A DNA stretch of 64,000 nucleotides from Deltaproteobacteria bacterium. Its GTDB lineage: Bacteria > Myxococcota > JADLHZ01. Within the stretch, counting starts at the first letter, position 1. Every line of letters starts with the position of its first letter. Shown one piece after another: positions 7,801-15,215 of the stretch. The DNA lies in contig JADLHZ010000007.1 in assembly GCA_020848545.1 (NCBI GenBank), positions 124,001 through 188,000 on the forward strand. The letters are read 5' to 3'. The notes below the pieces were generated by a model. That model was not told the DNA's origin, did not search any database, and saw only the letters and a program-made list of their open reading frames with translations. The translations under genes and the position numbers were made by a program.

Positions 7801-8510
7801 CGAAGCTGCGCGACGAAGGCGAAGCGCGCGAGGCGTTGGAGCGGCGCGTGCGCGTGCGCGACTTCGACGGCGTCCTCGAGAAGCTGTGGATCCACGGCGG
7901 GGCTAAGATCAGCGACGCGGTGGTCTCGCGCGGCGACGACGGCTGGATGCCGGGCTACGAGGCGCAGCGCGCGCATCGCGTGAAGCAAGAAGAGCAAATG
8001 GCTGCCTTCGCCGAGACGCGCGGCTGCCGCATGGTGCGCATCGTTCAGCACTTCGGCGACGAAGAAGACGGCAAAGTCGCGTGCGGAAAGTGCGACGTCT
8101 GCGACGCCAGCGCATGCGTCGTGCAAAAGACGCGGCCGCCGACGGGCGACGAGCAGGCGGTGTTGCGCGAGATCCTCGCGGCGGTCGGGCGACGGCCGCG
8201 CGTCGCCGTCGGCGCGCTGTATCGCGAGATGTTCGCGCACTTCGATCGTGACGTGTTCGAAGCGCTGCTCGCGGGGCTCTCGCGCGCGCAGATGCTTTGC
8301 GTCGAGGACGATGCGTTCGAGAAGGACGGCAGGACGATCGCGTTTCAGCGGGTGACGGTGACCGACAAAGGCGTGCGCGCGCAGAGCAGCGCCGTCTGGG
8401 ACGTGGCGATCCCGGCGGCGTTCGTCGCGGAGAAACCGAAGCGCGCGTTTCGACCGCGGCGCAAACGGCGGGTGAAGCGGCGGCCGCGCTTGCGGGCAGG
8501 GGGCGCGTGA
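4881..8510 (+). CDS. fused DNA topoisomerase III - RecQ helicase
   Basis: One uninterrupted 1209-residue protein. Residues 1-592 are a type IA topoisomerase III. The TOPRIM domain has EKPSVA (Glu7) and TDAGREGE (Asp103, Glu107). The active-site tyrosine is Tyr325 in LLSYPRTDSRHL, and the closing motif is GLGTPATRAAIIETL near 510-525. A proline-rich linker (593-620) leads to a full RecQ. This has Walker A MPTGAGKS (653-660), DEAH (752-755), TATATP (787-792), motif VI QEIGRAGRDG (929-938), a four-cysteine zinc site (C1049, C1068, C1071, C1074), a winged-helix region about 1085-1165 and an Arg/Lys-rich tail. An HRDC domain and the topo III C-terminal zinc fingers are missing. RecQ and Top3 act as separate partners in most organisms, unwinding and decatenating joined DNA; here they are one chain. 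The stop overlaps the recX start by one base. Confidence 0.95.
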   Translation: MIVIVAEKPSVARDIAQVVGANRRSEGALHGGDYAVTWAIGHLVRLGQPDEIKAEWKPWRREQLPMFPGRWPLVVIDETAAQFNVIARLLNDRTVEQVVCATDAGREGELIFRFIYEAAGCTKPVKRLWISSLTPAAISAGLRAMKDAQAYDALGDAARGRAQADWLVGMNLSRFYTLGHGDTLSVGRVQTPTLALLVQREKEIRAFVPSDYFEVVADFAAADGSYRGTWFAPPVHRSDGNDTPLGDRKRLPADGERAQAIVERVRAVGRGVISARTDETQKMPPPLLYDLTELQRHANRVFGFSAEHTLKVAQSLYESKKLLSYPRTDSRHLSSDVAQTLPDVVAAIADRYRQAPAGPLGRRFVDDDKVGDHHAIIPTTLSPDRVPLSSDEAKIYDLVCRRLLSAWLPDHVWSTTTIITDVGADRFHSAGTAVIDLGWKALDLAAKKDQVDLPSGLAEGGEHPVNAVDAEKKQTRPPKRLTDATLLSGMESAGRMLEDKELSRAMKDCGLGTPATRAAIIETLIAREYVVREQKTLRATDKGIALIENVHADVASPAMTGEWEARLAKIARGEGDLAQFMHGIEAYVKEVVGRAPPPPPEKNEKGPGTFSPPRPRGSPREILHDVFGHALFRPRQEEVCRAVAEGEDALLVMPTGAGKSLCYQLPGLVRGGTTLVVSPLIALMEDQVGKLQKLDLRAERIHSGRSRQDSRAACVAYLAGALDYLFIAPERLGVPGFPEMLARRKPTLIAVDEAHCISQWGHDFRPDYRMLGERLPLLRPAPVMALTATATPAVQDDIVAQLGLARARRFVHGFRRDNIAIEVVEVPRPQRMAVLADLLRDQARRPAIVYAPTRSDAEKLAEILAPSTGAAAYHAGMTPAARERVQAAFLSGALDVVVATVAFGMGVDKADIRTVAHLALPQTLEGYYQEIGRAGRDGLPARAVLLHSYVDRKTHAFFREKNYPEPSVLRALFTKLRDEGEAREALERRVRVRDFDGVLEKLWIHGGAKISDAVVSRGDDGWMPGYEAQRAHRVKQEEQMAAFAETRGCRMVRIVQHFGDEEDGKVACGKCDVCDASACVVQKTRPPTGDEQAVLREILAAVGRRPRVAVGALYREMFAHFDRDVFEALLAGLSRAQMLCVEDDAFEKDGRTIAFQRVTVTDKGVRAQSSAVWDVAIPAAFVAEKPKRAFRPRRKRRVKRRPRLRAGGA
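6685..6711 (+). repeat. AT/GC-stepped repeat inside the topB-recQ linker
   Basis: A stretch AAAACG, 15 bases, CGTTTT, forms a small inverted repeat in the DNA that encodes the linker EKNEKGPGTF. Its core (6690-6705, GAAAAGGGACCGGGGA) is identical over 16 bases to 8996-9011 in the intergenic gap after recX. The A-run and T-run are out of character for the surrounding GC-rich coding DNA. It may be an interspersed intergenic repeat that became coding when the two genes joined. That origin is inferred. Confidence 0.5.
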
Positions 8511-8974
8511 TGCGCTTGACGAAGCAGTCGTTGGAGAATGCGGCGCTCTACTACTTGGAGCGTCACGCGACGACGCGCGCGCAGCTGCGGCGCGTGCTCT
8601 TGAACAAGATTCGCCGCGTGCGGGACGCGGCGCCGGAGCAGGTCGCCGCCACGCAAGCGTTGGTCGATCCGTTGATCGCGCGCTACGCCGAGGCCGGGCT
8701 CGTCAACGACGCCGTCTTCGCCGAGAGCCGAGCGAGCTCCTTGCGTCGGCGCGGCGGATCGGCGCGCGCGATCGCCGGAAAGCTCGCGATGAAGGGCGTC
8801 GATCGCGCGACGATCACGGAGACGGTGGCGATCGGCGGGCGCGACGCGGAGGTCGCAGCCGCGCGCGAGCTCTGCCGGAGGAAGCGCCTCGGCGCCGATC
8901 GCAAGCGTGACATCTCCATCCTCGCGCGGGCAGGGTTTCGTTACGATGTGATCGTCGAAGCGCTCAGTCGCTGA
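8510..8974 (+). CDS. recX: regulatory protein RecX
   Basis: A 154-residue RecX-family protein. RecX binds RecA filaments and limits RecA recombinase activity. The family signature is seen in three tandem helical repeats: SLENAALYYLERHATTRAQLRRVLL (residues 6-30), then YAEAGLVNDAVFAESRASSLRRRGGSARAIAGKLAMKGV (about 61-100), then a C-terminal repeat with ILARAGFRYDVIVEAL. The ATG at 8510 overlaps the topB-recQ stop as TGATG, which signals translational coupling. RecX is normally beside recA; recA is not in this window. The placement suggests that the fusion protein and a RecA modulator are made together. Confidence 0.88.
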   Translation: MRLTKQSLENAALYYLERHATTRAQLRRVLLNKIRRVRDAAPEQVAATQALVDPLIARYAEAGLVNDAVFAESRASSLRRRGGSARAIAGKLAMKGVDRATITETVAIGGRDAEVAAARELCRRKRLGADRKRDISILARAGFRYDVIVEALSR

Positions 8975-8995
8975 AAGCCACCCTCGCCTAGAGCG

Positions 8996-9011
8996 GAAAA
9001 GGGACCGGGGA
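8996..9011 (+). repeat. second copy of the 16-bp linker repeat
   Basis: GAAAAGGGACCGGGGA lies in the 41-bp gap between the convergent recX and NYN genes. It is identical to 6690-6705 within the topB-recQ linker. There is no T-tract, so I do not call it a terminator. Confidence 0.5.
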
Positions 9012-9015
9012 AGGC

Positions 9016-10164
9016 CTATTCCGGAAGCGCGTCGGACGACGACGGCTCGGCCGCTTCGCCGGAGTCTGACTCGCCGGCATCTGACTCCGTCACGGACTCG
9101 GATCCCGGCGCCCCCGCACGAGATCCGCCGCGGCCACGACGACGGCGGCGCCGGCGGCGGCCTTCGCCGGAAGCGCCGTTTTCACCGGACGCGCCGGCGT
9201 CGCTCGACGTGCCCTCGCCGGGGACCGCATCGCCCTGCGGCGCCGCCGGCCCACCACCGCGCAGGCGCACCTTGCCGTTCGGCAGGACCTCGACCGCTTT
9301 CAATTGATGCAGGCGCGTGACGAGCCGCGGCGAACCCGGCGGCCGATGAAAGCCCGCCGCCTTCAACGCCAAGGTCAAGGCGTCGAGCGTGGTCGTGCGC
9401 GATGGCGACGCCGCCGCGAGCCGCGTGATCGTGTCGACGAGGTCCTGCGGCGACGCGCCGTGCACGGCGTCCACCGACGACAAGCGCGCCGGCGCTGCGA
9501 TCGGCGGCGCTGCGCCAGACACCGGTGTCACGCGCCGCACGTCGCTGCCGCTTCTGCGCAGGTCACCACCTCCGCGGCCCCGCCGTCCGCCGCGCCGACG
9601 TCTGCTACCGCCCGCCGCCCGCGCCGGTCGCTCGTCGCCGCCTTCCGCTGCCTCGGCCCGCGCGTCGGCCCGCGCCGCCGCCGCCGCCGATCCGCCGCGA
9701 TAAGTGATCCGCCGAAAGGTGACGCCGAGCTGCGCCGCGGCGTCGCCCACCGCGTCGAACGCCCGATCGTGCGACACGATCTCGATGATGTCCCCTGCCC
9801 GCGCGCGCCCGAGCCAGATGCCCGCTTGCACGGCGATCCACAGGTCGCTCCAGTCGCGCACGCGAGCCGCCGGCGCGCTGTGCACGAGCACCGCCCCACG
9901 CTCGGCGAGCTTGCGCCCGAGCGATTGGCCGACCGCGCGCCAATTGCCGATCGCCGAGACCTGGGTGACGCCGTGCTGCGGATCGACCTTCAGCTCGTCG
10001 AGCACGCGCGTCAGCTCGGCTTCGTTGCTCGTGTTCTCGACGTCGATGAACACCGAGCGCCGCGGCCCTGACGACACGATGGCTTCCTTCGGCGCCTTCG
10101 CCGGCGCGCTTCGTTTGCTCGCAGTCTTCTTCTTGGCGCGCGGCGCCGCCTTCTTGCTCACCAT
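9016..10164 (-). CDS. NYN (PIN-like) domain protein with C-terminal LOTUS/OST-HTH-like domain
   Basis: A 382-residue predicted RNA-acting protein. It starts at ATG 10162-10164 (MVSKK). Residues 4-26 are Lys/Ala/Pro-rich. The NYN nuclease-like domain follows, with VFIDVENTSN (Asp41), RDWSDLWIAVQAGIWLG and a late acidic strand IVSHDRAFDAVGDAAAQLGV, the order of acidic residues expected for the LabA/NYN family. An Arg/Gly-rich stretch (near 200) separates it from a helical region about 235-315 (SPQDLVDTITRLAA to VLPNGKVRLRG) that resembles an OST-HTH/LOTUS RNA-binding domain. A second Arg-rich run and an acidic serine tail follow. Such proteins usually bind or cleave RNA. A longer in-frame start at 10224 is possible. 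Confidence 0.78.
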   Translation of the reverse strand: MVSKKAAPRAKKKTASKRSAPAKAPKEAIVSSGPRRSVFIDVENTSNEAELTRVLDELKVDPQHGVTQVSAIGNWRAVGQSLGRKLAERGAVLVHSAPAARVRDWSDLWIAVQAGIWLGRARAGDIIEIVSHDRAFDAVGDAAAQLGVTFRRITYRGGSAAAAARADARAEAAEGGDERPARAAGGSRRRRGGRRGRGGGDLRRSGSDVRRVTPVSGAAPPIAAPARLSSVDAVHGASPQDLVDTITRLAAASPSRTTTLDALTLALKAAGFHRPPGSPRLVTRLHQLKAVEVLPNGKVRLRGGGPAAPQGDAVPGEGTSSDAGASGENGASGEGRRRRRRRRGRGGSRAGAPGSESVTESDAGESDSGEAAEPSSSDALPE

Positions 10165-10222
10165 GGCGGCCCTTCTTCCACACGTGCCTACGCCGCGTCG
10201 ATGGTGGCGCGCTCGTTCGGCC

Positions 10223-10519
10223 ATGGTGCCCTACTCCGTCTTGCCCCAGGACACGATCATGCAACCAGTGGATCCCGAGGCGCGCATGAGAGTGGGCGCA
10301 GCTCTCGAGATCGAATACCGGCGCTTCTACGGCCAACTCGATTGCTACATTATCGGTCAGCTCGAAGGCATGGTGCAGCACTATCGCCTGCACCCCAAGA
10401 TCGAGGTGCGCCTCGAGCAGTTCGAGAACGGCTTCTTCAAGATCGCCTGGTCGAGCGGGCCCTCGCCGGATGCGGGCCGCCGGCTCACGCCGCCGATCGA
10501 CGCACTGGGCCTTGCCTGA
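10223..10519 (+). CDS. small protein of unknown function
   Basis: A 98-residue soluble protein if started at ATG 10223 (MVPYSVLPQDTIM); the ATG at 10259 (MQPVDPEARM) would give 86 residues. The body reads ARMRVGAALEIEYRRFYGQLDCYI and then VEVRLEQFENGFFKI-like strands, giving a helix followed by strands. No signal peptide or known motif is visible. It sits between divergent and convergent neighbours (the NYN gene upstream, PilZ gene downstream with its stop 3 bp away). The balanced amino-acid composition favours a real gene. Confidence 0.55.
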   Translation: MVPYSVLPQDTIMQPVDPEARMRVGAALEIEYRRFYGQLDCYIIGQLEGMVQHYRLHPKIEVRLEQFENGFFKIAWSSGPSPDAGRRLTPPIDALGLA

Positions 10520-10522
10520 TCC

Positions 10523-10924
10523 CTACTGGACGACGTCGTCGTCTTCGACGAGCACGACCTTGTCGGTGTCGACGAGCTCGTCCGTCAGCAGCTCTTCGCC
10601 GGTGAGCGTGGCGAGCGCCGCGTCGACCTCGGCCGGGAGCGCCGCGAAGCGCACGGCCACCCCGCCGTCTTCACCTTGGTCCGTCCGCACGACGAAGGCG
10701 TCGAGGCACACGCGCTTCGGCATGCCCGGCACGCGGATCGTGATCTGAATCGGCGCGCCCGGCGCGGCGACGAGCTTGCTCGTGCGAATGTAGAGGCCGC
10801 CGAGCGAGATGTCGGCGGTGTAGTCGAGGATGTGCCGGCCGCCGGTGTCACCGCCCACCGCGATGGTGAACGGGATGCGCCGTGCGGTCCGTCTGTCTCT
10901 CGGGTCGAGGGTGTCTTCGCGCAT
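10523..10924 (-). CDS. PilZ domain protein
   Basis: A 133-residue single-domain PilZ protein. The cyclic-di-GMP signature is present: an N-terminal Arg cluster RDRRTARRIPF (RxxxR) and the later D-x-S-x-x-G motif in ADISLGGLYIRT, followed by the beta-barrel strands IQITIRVPGMPKRVCLDAFVVR and GGVAVRF. The C-terminus is a short acidic tail (VLVEDDDVV). PilZ proteins in delta-type proteobacteria link cyclic-di-GMP to motility, exopolysaccharide or gene expression; the partner here is unknown. The ATG at 10922-10924 is the only good start. A second PilZ protein is encoded at 19343-19822. Confidence 0.85.
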   Translation of the reverse strand: MREDTLDPRDRRTARRIPFTIAVGGDTGGRHILDYTADISLGGLYIRTSKLVAAPGAPIQITIRVPGMPKRVCLDAFVVRTDQGEDGGVAVRFAALPAEVDAALATLTGEELLTDELVDTDKVVLVEDDDVVQ

Positions 10925-11043
10925 CGGGGTGCCGTTAGCATTGTCGGCGCCAGCGGGGTGAGCGTTTTCTGTATTTCGAAGCCCGGGGCAACTCAAAAGC
11001 ACTGAAGCGGTTTCGTGTTCAATGCGCCGGCCGCAGCCTCGAG

Positions 11044-13038
11044 TCACGGAATATTGATCGCGATCGGCACCGGCGCGGTGATCCCGATCGGGGCCGTCAA
11101 GGTGATCACAGCCGTCCCCGAAGCGATCCCACGCAGGGTCGTCGTCGCGCGGGTGCCGCCCGCCGGCAGCGTGATCGTCGCTGGATCGACTTGGACGACC
11201 GCCGGATCGCTCGACATCAGCGTCACCGTCACCGGCGCGGCGAGCGTGCAATCGGAGAGCACCGAGAGCACGCGGAAGCCAGAGACGCCCGGCGCGCTCC
11301 CGTTCATGCTCAGCGCAGGCAGCTCTTTGACGGAGACGGTCGTCGCCGTCGTGCTCGCGCCGAGCTTCAAAAGCACGTCGCTCACGCCGTCTTTGTTCTT
11401 CGCCCGCAAGAGCACGGACGCGACGCCGCTGCCGGCGCGGACGATCACGGGATTGGTCAGCGCTTCGAGCACCGTCGGATCCGAGAGGGTGACGGTGAGC
11501 GGCGTGTCGACCGCGACCGCCGACGACAAGAACACCGTGAGCGCCGTCGTCGCGCCCCACTGCAAGTCATCGTCACCGAACACCTGGTTCAACGTGGCGG
11601 CGCCGCCGACGAAGAAGGACCACGGCGTCGTCACGCCGTTGAGCGTGGCGGTGACGATGACAGCGCCCGCGGCGACCGGCATCAGCGGCACCGTGGCCGA
11701 GAGCGCGCCGGCGCCGATGACGACCGTGCTCGGCACCGGCAAGATGTTCGGGTTGGTCGTGCCGAGCGCGACTGTGGCGTCCGTGCCGGCCACCGCGTCG
11801 AGCATGATCGCCAGCGAGCCTCGGCCCTGGGCGACGAGGCCCAACGCATCGAGCGACGCCACGCTCTGCGCCGCGACCACGTTCAGCGTCGTCACGCGGG
11901 AAACGCCGCCGAGCGTGGCGGTGATCGTCGCCGACCCCGCCTTCGCCGGCACCAGCGGCAGCTCATGATCGTCTTCGCCGGGCAGTACAGTGAGCGACGC
12001 CGGCACCGCGAGCACAGTCGGATCGCTGCTCGCGAGCGTCACGGTGCGCGCCGTCGCGAGCGCCGCGTCGAGGGACACTTCGAGCGTCACCGGCGTCGCC
12101 ATGGCGACCGTCGGCTGCTCGAAGCCGACGTGGCTCACGTGCGCCGCGTCGACGCCGCCGATCACGATCGCGCGCGTCTGAGCGCCGAACGCGATCGTGA
12201 TCGTCGTCGAGCCGGCGCCGAGCACGCTGGCCGTCGTGGTGAGCGAGCCTTCGCCGGCGCCGATGACCAGCGTGTCTGTGACGAGGGCCACGCTCGGATC
12301 GCTCGACGTCAGCGTCACGGCTTCGTCGGCAGCGTTCAGCGCGTCGAAGCCGATCTCGATGACGACGCCGGCGCCCTTTTCGGCGCGCGCGTCGCGCGTG
12401 AACAAGGTGAGCGTCAAGGACTCGACCACCGTGATCGTCAGCGACAGCGCGCTCGTACCGTCGCTGCAAGTGATCCGCGCGGTGCCAGGGGCGAGCGCTG
12501 CGACCGCCACGTCCGCGAACGACTCCCACGCGGGCAGGATGACGGCGGACGGGATCGCGACGACAGCATCATCGCTCGATGCGCAAGAGAGCTTCACGTC
12601 CGACGCGAGGGTGGCCGAGAGCGAGATCTCGAAGAACGATCCGGCGCCGACTTGCAGCGCGTCGTCGAAGGCCTCCGCGAAGGCGAGGTGAACAGACGTC
12701 ACGACGCGCGCCGAGACCGCCGCCGCGGACTTGCCGAGCGTCGCGGTGAAGATCGTCGTGCCCGGCGCGACCGCGGTCCATGGCACCTCGATCGCGAGCG
12801 CGCCGTCGTCGAAGTAGAGGCTGCCTTCGATCGTCGCCACATTGGGGTTGGAGGAGGTGAGCTTCACCTCGGCGAGGCCGTCGCTGCTGCCGCGGGTGAT
12901 GCGCAACTTTCCCCCGCCGCCATTGGCGCCGCCGGCGAGGCCGTCGGTGGCGCTGATCTCGGTGAGCGTTCGGGTCAGCGGATTGAAGTCGGAGCAGGAC
13001 GCGAGGACGAGCAAGAGAACGCCGAGCCGTTGATGCAT
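11044..13038 (-). CDS. lipoprotein with tandem Ig-like (Big-type) repeats
   Basis: A 664-residue predicted lipoprotein. The signal peptide ends in LLLVLASC with Cys15 as the likely lipidated residue. The remainder consists of about seven tandem beta-sandwich repeats, each recognisable by a strand-turn phrase such as SSNPNVATIEG, SSDPSVALVTD, SSDPTVLAVPA, TTNPNILPVPS, LSDPTVLEALT and SSDPAVVQVDP, followed by a GAGxxSxTVPLMPVAAG-type strand. This is the pattern of bacterial Ig-like surface repeats, used as stalks or adhesion modules. The protein contains no catalytic module, so a structural or adhesive surface role is the best guess. The repeats differ from each other enough that recent expansion is unlikely. 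Confidence 0.8.
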   Translation of the reverse strand: MHQRLGVLLLVLASCSDFNPLTRTLTEISATDGLAGGANGGGGKLRITRGSSDGLAEVKLTSSNPNVATIEGSLYFDDGALAIEVPWTAVAPGTTIFTATLGKSAAAVSARVVTSVHLAFAEAFDDALQVGAGSFFEISLSATLASDVKLSCASSDDAVVAIPSAVILPAWESFADVAVAALAPGTARITCSDGTSALSLTITVVESLTLTLFTRDARAEKGAGVVIEIGFDALNAADEAVTLTSSDPSVALVTDTLVIGAGEGSLTTTASVLGAGSTTITIAFGAQTRAIVIGGVDAAHVSHVGFEQPTVAMATPVTLEVSLDAALATARTVTLASSDPTVLAVPASLTVLPGEDDHELPLVPAKAGSATITATLGGVSRVTTLNVVAAQSVASLDALGLVAQGRGSLAIMLDAVAGTDATVALGTTNPNILPVPSTVVIGAGALSATVPLMPVAAGAVIVTATLNGVTTPWSFFVGGAATLNQVFGDDDLQWGATTALTVFLSSAVAVDTPLTVTLSDPTVLEALTNPVIVRAGSGVASVLLRAKNKDGVSDVLLKLGASTTATTVSVKELPALSMNGSAPGVSGFRVLSVLSDCTLAAPVTVTLMSSDPAVVQVDPATITLPAGGTRATTTLRGIASGTAVITLTAPIGITAPVPIAINIP

Positions 13039-13066
13039 GGCGTGCGAGCTACCGGCGAAGGGAGCG

Positions 13067-13270
13067 TCAGCGCAAGAGGAGGACGCTGGCGATGATCCCC
13101 ATCGAGACCGCGAGCGCGGTGAGGATGATCGCCACTTCGCTCTTCGTGTAGCCGTCAGACGGCGCGAGGCTCGTGTCGCGCACGGTGGTCTTGTGCGCTT
13201 GCGACGACGGCGCGGGCGACGGACGGGACTGACTCGGGGTTAACTTGCGTTGGGCGGCTGCTTTCGCCAT
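13067..13270 (-). CDS. small tail-anchored membrane protein
   Basis: A 67-residue protein starting at ATG 13268-13270 (MAKAAAQRKL). The first 45 residues are polar and rich in Ser, Pro and Thr (SQSRPSPAPSSQAHK), and the last 21 form one hydrophobic helix (VAIILTALAVSMGIIASVLLL). It therefore looks like a C-terminally anchored inner-membrane protein. It is 28 bp upstream of the Ig-repeat lipoprotein gene on the same strand and may share its promoter. I do not recognise the family. Confidence 0.6.
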   Translation of the reverse strand: MAKAAAQRKLTPSQSRPSPAPSSQAHKTTVRDTSLAPSDGYTKSEVAIILTALAVSMGIIASVLLLR

Positions 13271-13346
13271 GCGCGGGACCTCGCATTCTGAAGCAAAGAC
13301 GTCAACAAATATGTCATCCGACTCGCAAACGAGCTTTCGCTGAGTC

Positions 13347-13631
13347 ATGCCTCGAACCTTGACCGAGCTAGCCGCCGAACCTATGCAGCCAGCCATGACC
13401 ACTCTCTCTACGCTGTCTCCCCAAGCCCTTCGTCGCGCCGCCACCATCAAAGAGAAGATCGAGCGTCTCGAGGGCGAGCTGAATCGCCTGCTCGGAGGCA
13501 GCGCTAGCTCTGGTGTTGTGCGCGCGGCCAGCGATGGCCCGAAGCGCAAGGTCAGCGCAGCGACACGCGCGAAGATCGCCGCGAGGGTAAAAGCCTCGTG
13601 GGCCAAGCGCAAAGCCGACTCGAAGAAGTGA
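13347..13631 (+). CDS. small basic protein with coiled coil, possible nucleic-acid binding
   Basis: A 94-residue basic protein. Residues 25-47 (SPQALRRAATIKEKIERLEGELNRLL) predict a short coiled coil. The C-terminus (KRKVSAATRAKIAARVKASWAKRKA) matches a basic motif of the form SAAxRAKIAAxxxxxWAK, common at the end of small proteins in high-GC Myxococcota, Planctomycetes and Verrucomicrobia and thought to touch DNA or RNA. The ATG at 13347 is used here; ATG 13383 and 13395 are alternatives. It has a similar size and layout to the coiled-coil gene at 37589. Confidence 0.6.
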   Translation: MPRTLTELAAEPMQPAMTTLSTLSPQALRRAATIKEKIERLEGELNRLLGGSASSGVVRAASDGPKRKVSAATRAKIAARVKASWAKRKADSKK

Positions 13632-13687
13632 GCTTCGCCCGGTAGGAAATCTCGACGCCACGTCCCCGCCGTGTGAAGCCTCTCGGC

Positions 13688-15178
13688 ATGACCACACGCG
13701 CACGCCTCCTCCGTCTCTTGCTGTTGCCCGTGCTGTGCACCCTCGTCCGCTGCGACGTGCCGAGCGATCCGGCGACGCCGGAGTATTGGATCTCTCGGCT
13801 TGACGACAAGCGAGAGCAAGAAGAAGCCGTCAAAAAGCTCGGCGAGCTCAAGGACAAGAAGGCCGTCGACCCGCTGATCAAAGTGATGAAGGAGAACGAC
13901 AAGCTGCGCCCCGCCGCCGCGCAGGCGCTCGGCACGATCGGCGATCCGAAGGCGATCCCCGAGCTGATGGCGATCGTCACGGTCGACCCCGGCGCGCTCA
14001 ACGACGACGCCACGCGGCAGAAGCAGCTGACGACCGAACGGGCCATCAACGCGCTCGGCGACTTGAAGGCGAAAGAGGCCGCCGACCTCATTTTGCAGGT
14101 GTCGCAAAAGGCGCGCGACCTTCCGACGCGCATGGCTGTGCTCCGCGCGATGGGCAGCATCAAGGATCCGAAGTTCGGTCCGGCGATGCTGCAAGTGCTC
14201 GACGACGACAGCGAGAGCATGCCGGCCAAGAAGGCGGCCGTGGAAGTGCTCGGTGAGATGCGCGATCCGGCGGCGGTGCCGGGCCTCATCGCGGCGATGT
14301 ACACGGAGAAGGCCGGCGGCACCGTCTACCCGCAGGCAGCGCTCGCGCTCTACAAGGTCGGCGCACCGGCGGTCGCGCCGCTGATCCAAACGCTCGAAGG
14401 GAAGAACGATCGGGTGCAGAAGCTGGCGGCGGAGAAGAGCTTCGTCGAAGGCGCCGTCGCGATCAAAGCGCTCGAAGTGCTCGCCGATCTCGGTGGCGAC
14501 GCCAAGCAGGCCGAAGACGCGATGATCGCGGCGTGGGAGATCAAGAACGAAGACACCCGCCCCTACGTTCGCCGCGGTGTGGCGCTGGCGCTCGGCACCG
14601 TCGGATCGAAGAAAGCGGTGGCGCATCTGACGAAGGCGCTCGACGAGCCGTCGGGCGAGCTGCGCCAGTTCTACACGGAGGCGTTGAACGAGCTCTCGGA
14701 TCGGTCGGCGTTGCCGGCCCTGTTGAAGGCGGCGAAGAAAGGCACCGACATCGGCAAGCGCTCGTGCATCGTCGCTTACACCCGCCTCGGTGAAGCGAGC
14801 GACGCGGCGGCGGCGAAGGCGGCGGTCAAAGGAGCGGCCGACTTGCAGCCGGAGCTCGCGCGCTTGGACGCTGCGGCCGAGTGTAAAGGCGCCGTCGACT
14901 GTTGGATCGGCAAGCTCAAAGACAAAGACGCGCGCGTGCGCGATCGGGCGGCGTATTCGCTCGGGCGAATCGGCGACAAGAAGGCGGCCGAGGCGTTGGT
15001 CGCCGCGTTGAAGGATCCGAACCTCGAGACGCGCTACGCGATCATCTGGGCGCTGCGGCGGGTGGGATCGAAGGCGCAGGTCGAAGCGTTGAAGGCGATC
15101 GCCGCGAGCGAGCGTGGCTTGCCGACCCATCGCGGCAATGGCTACTTGCAGAAGTTGATCATCGGGCTCGAGCGCTGA
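13688..15178 (+). CDS. HEAT-repeat lipoprotein
   Basis: A 496-residue predicted lipoprotein. The signal peptide MTTRARLLRLLLLPVLCTLVRC places a cysteine at residue 22, although LVRC is an atypical lipobox. The rest is a continuous HEAT/PBS-lyase-type alpha solenoid. Repeats include KLGELKDKKAVDPLIKVMKE, ALGTIGDPKAIPELMAIV, VLGEMRDPAAVPGLIAAM, ALGTVGSKKAVAHLTKALDE and SLGRIGDKKAAEALVAALKD. HEAT solenoids are protein-binding scaffolds, so a role in organising periplasmic or outer-membrane complexes is likely, but no partner is shown. A GTG start at 13673 is in frame, but the ATG gives the better signal peptide. Confidence 0.82.
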   Translation: MTTRARLLRLLLLPVLCTLVRCDVPSDPATPEYWISRLDDKREQEEAVKKLGELKDKKAVDPLIKVMKENDKLRPAAAQALGTIGDPKAIPELMAIVTVDPGALNDDATRQKQLTTERAINALGDLKAKEAADLILQVSQKARDLPTRMAVLRAMGSIKDPKFGPAMLQVLDDDSESMPAKKAAVEVLGEMRDPAAVPGLIAAMYTEKAGGTVYPQAALALYKVGAPAVAPLIQTLEGKNDRVQKLAAEKSFVEGAVAIKALEVLADLGGDAKQAEDAMIAAWEIKNEDTRPYVRRGVALALGTVGSKKAVAHLTKALDEPSGELRQFYTEALNELSDRSALPALLKAAKKGTDIGKRSCIVAYTRLGEASDAAAAKAAVKGAADLQPELARLDAAAECKGAVDCWIGKLKDKDARVRDRAAYSLGRIGDKKAAEALVAALKDPNLETRYAIIWALRRVGSKAQVEALKAIAASERGLPTHRGNGYLQKLIIGLER

Positions 15179-15215
15179 CTTTTTCGCCCGCGTCCCGTAG
15201 GCCTGCCGTCGTCCG

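Noticed and set aside
8991-9015. Possible terminator between recX and the NYN gene
   Set aside because: The segment is short, has no stable stem and no T-run; the only notable content is the 16-bp repeat.
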